A DNA stretch of 64,000 bases from Clostridiales bacterium (lineage in GTDB: Bacteria > Bacillota > Clostridia > Christensenellales > Borkfalkiaceae). The notes beneath the pieces were generated by a model, which searched no databases, was not told where the DNA came from, and saw only the letters and a list, made by a program, of their open reading frames with translations. Positions within the stretch are counted from its first letter, which is position 1, and every line of letters begins with the position of its first letter. This document shows, in pieces, positions 63,852 to 64,000 of this stretch. Where the stretch lies: assembly GCA_022508285.1 (NCBI GenBank), contig JAFLVN010000001.1:62001-126000 (forward strand), given 5' to 3'. A program made the position numbers and the translations under genes.

Positions 63852-64000
63852 ATTTTTTTTATATTTCATCTTGCTTTGGAGGTCACAATACGAATGACAT
63901 TGCGCCTTGTCGTAGGAACTCCTCCAAGGCGACTGCAATTTTGCGGACAAGCCGCAAAGCGTCGCTTTTTGCAAAGCTCGCACAAACGTTGCTTGCAACT

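Overview
The window looks like a Firmicutes (Clostridia/Christensenellales-like) chromosome segment. About 52.7 kb is housekeeping backbone: rnhB(partial)-rplS-comM-dprA-topA-trmFO-hslV-hslU-hisS-trxA; glyA; degV; FMN riboswitch-ribU; tsaE-tsaB-rimI; murF-like; ddl; pdxK/pdxR-like pair; yicC-gmk-rpoZ-priA-def-fmt-rsmB-rlmN-rpe-thiN; rpmB; asp23-fakA-like-recG; GH13-glgB; nadA-rrf2-iscS-iscU; Ca2+ P-type ATPase. After it comes an ~11 kb candidate genomic island (about 52802-63775), bracketed by tRNA-Ala(GGC) and a copy of the tRNA 3' end. The island carries a three-gene restriction-modification operon (Eco57I-type adenine MTase with an RHH-like N-terminus, C5 cytosine MTase, HNH nuclease), a decayed HaeIII-like restriction enzyme remnant, an AAA ATPase resembling RloC/PrrC, a frameshifted rolling-circle Rep and a large serine recombinase. 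The most novel-looking signals are: (i) two ~280 bp 'TAGCCACAC' elements, each placed directly after a TTGACA-N17-TATAAT promoter inside a palindrome, with perfect 20-21 bp complementary ends whose inner sequence differs between copies but still pairs; (ii) two further families of intergenic structured repeats with compensatory stem changes; (iii) two paralogous cassettes of an XRE regulator divergent from a lipoprotein, with matching promoter/operator layout. All family names are from motif recognition by eye; no database search was run.
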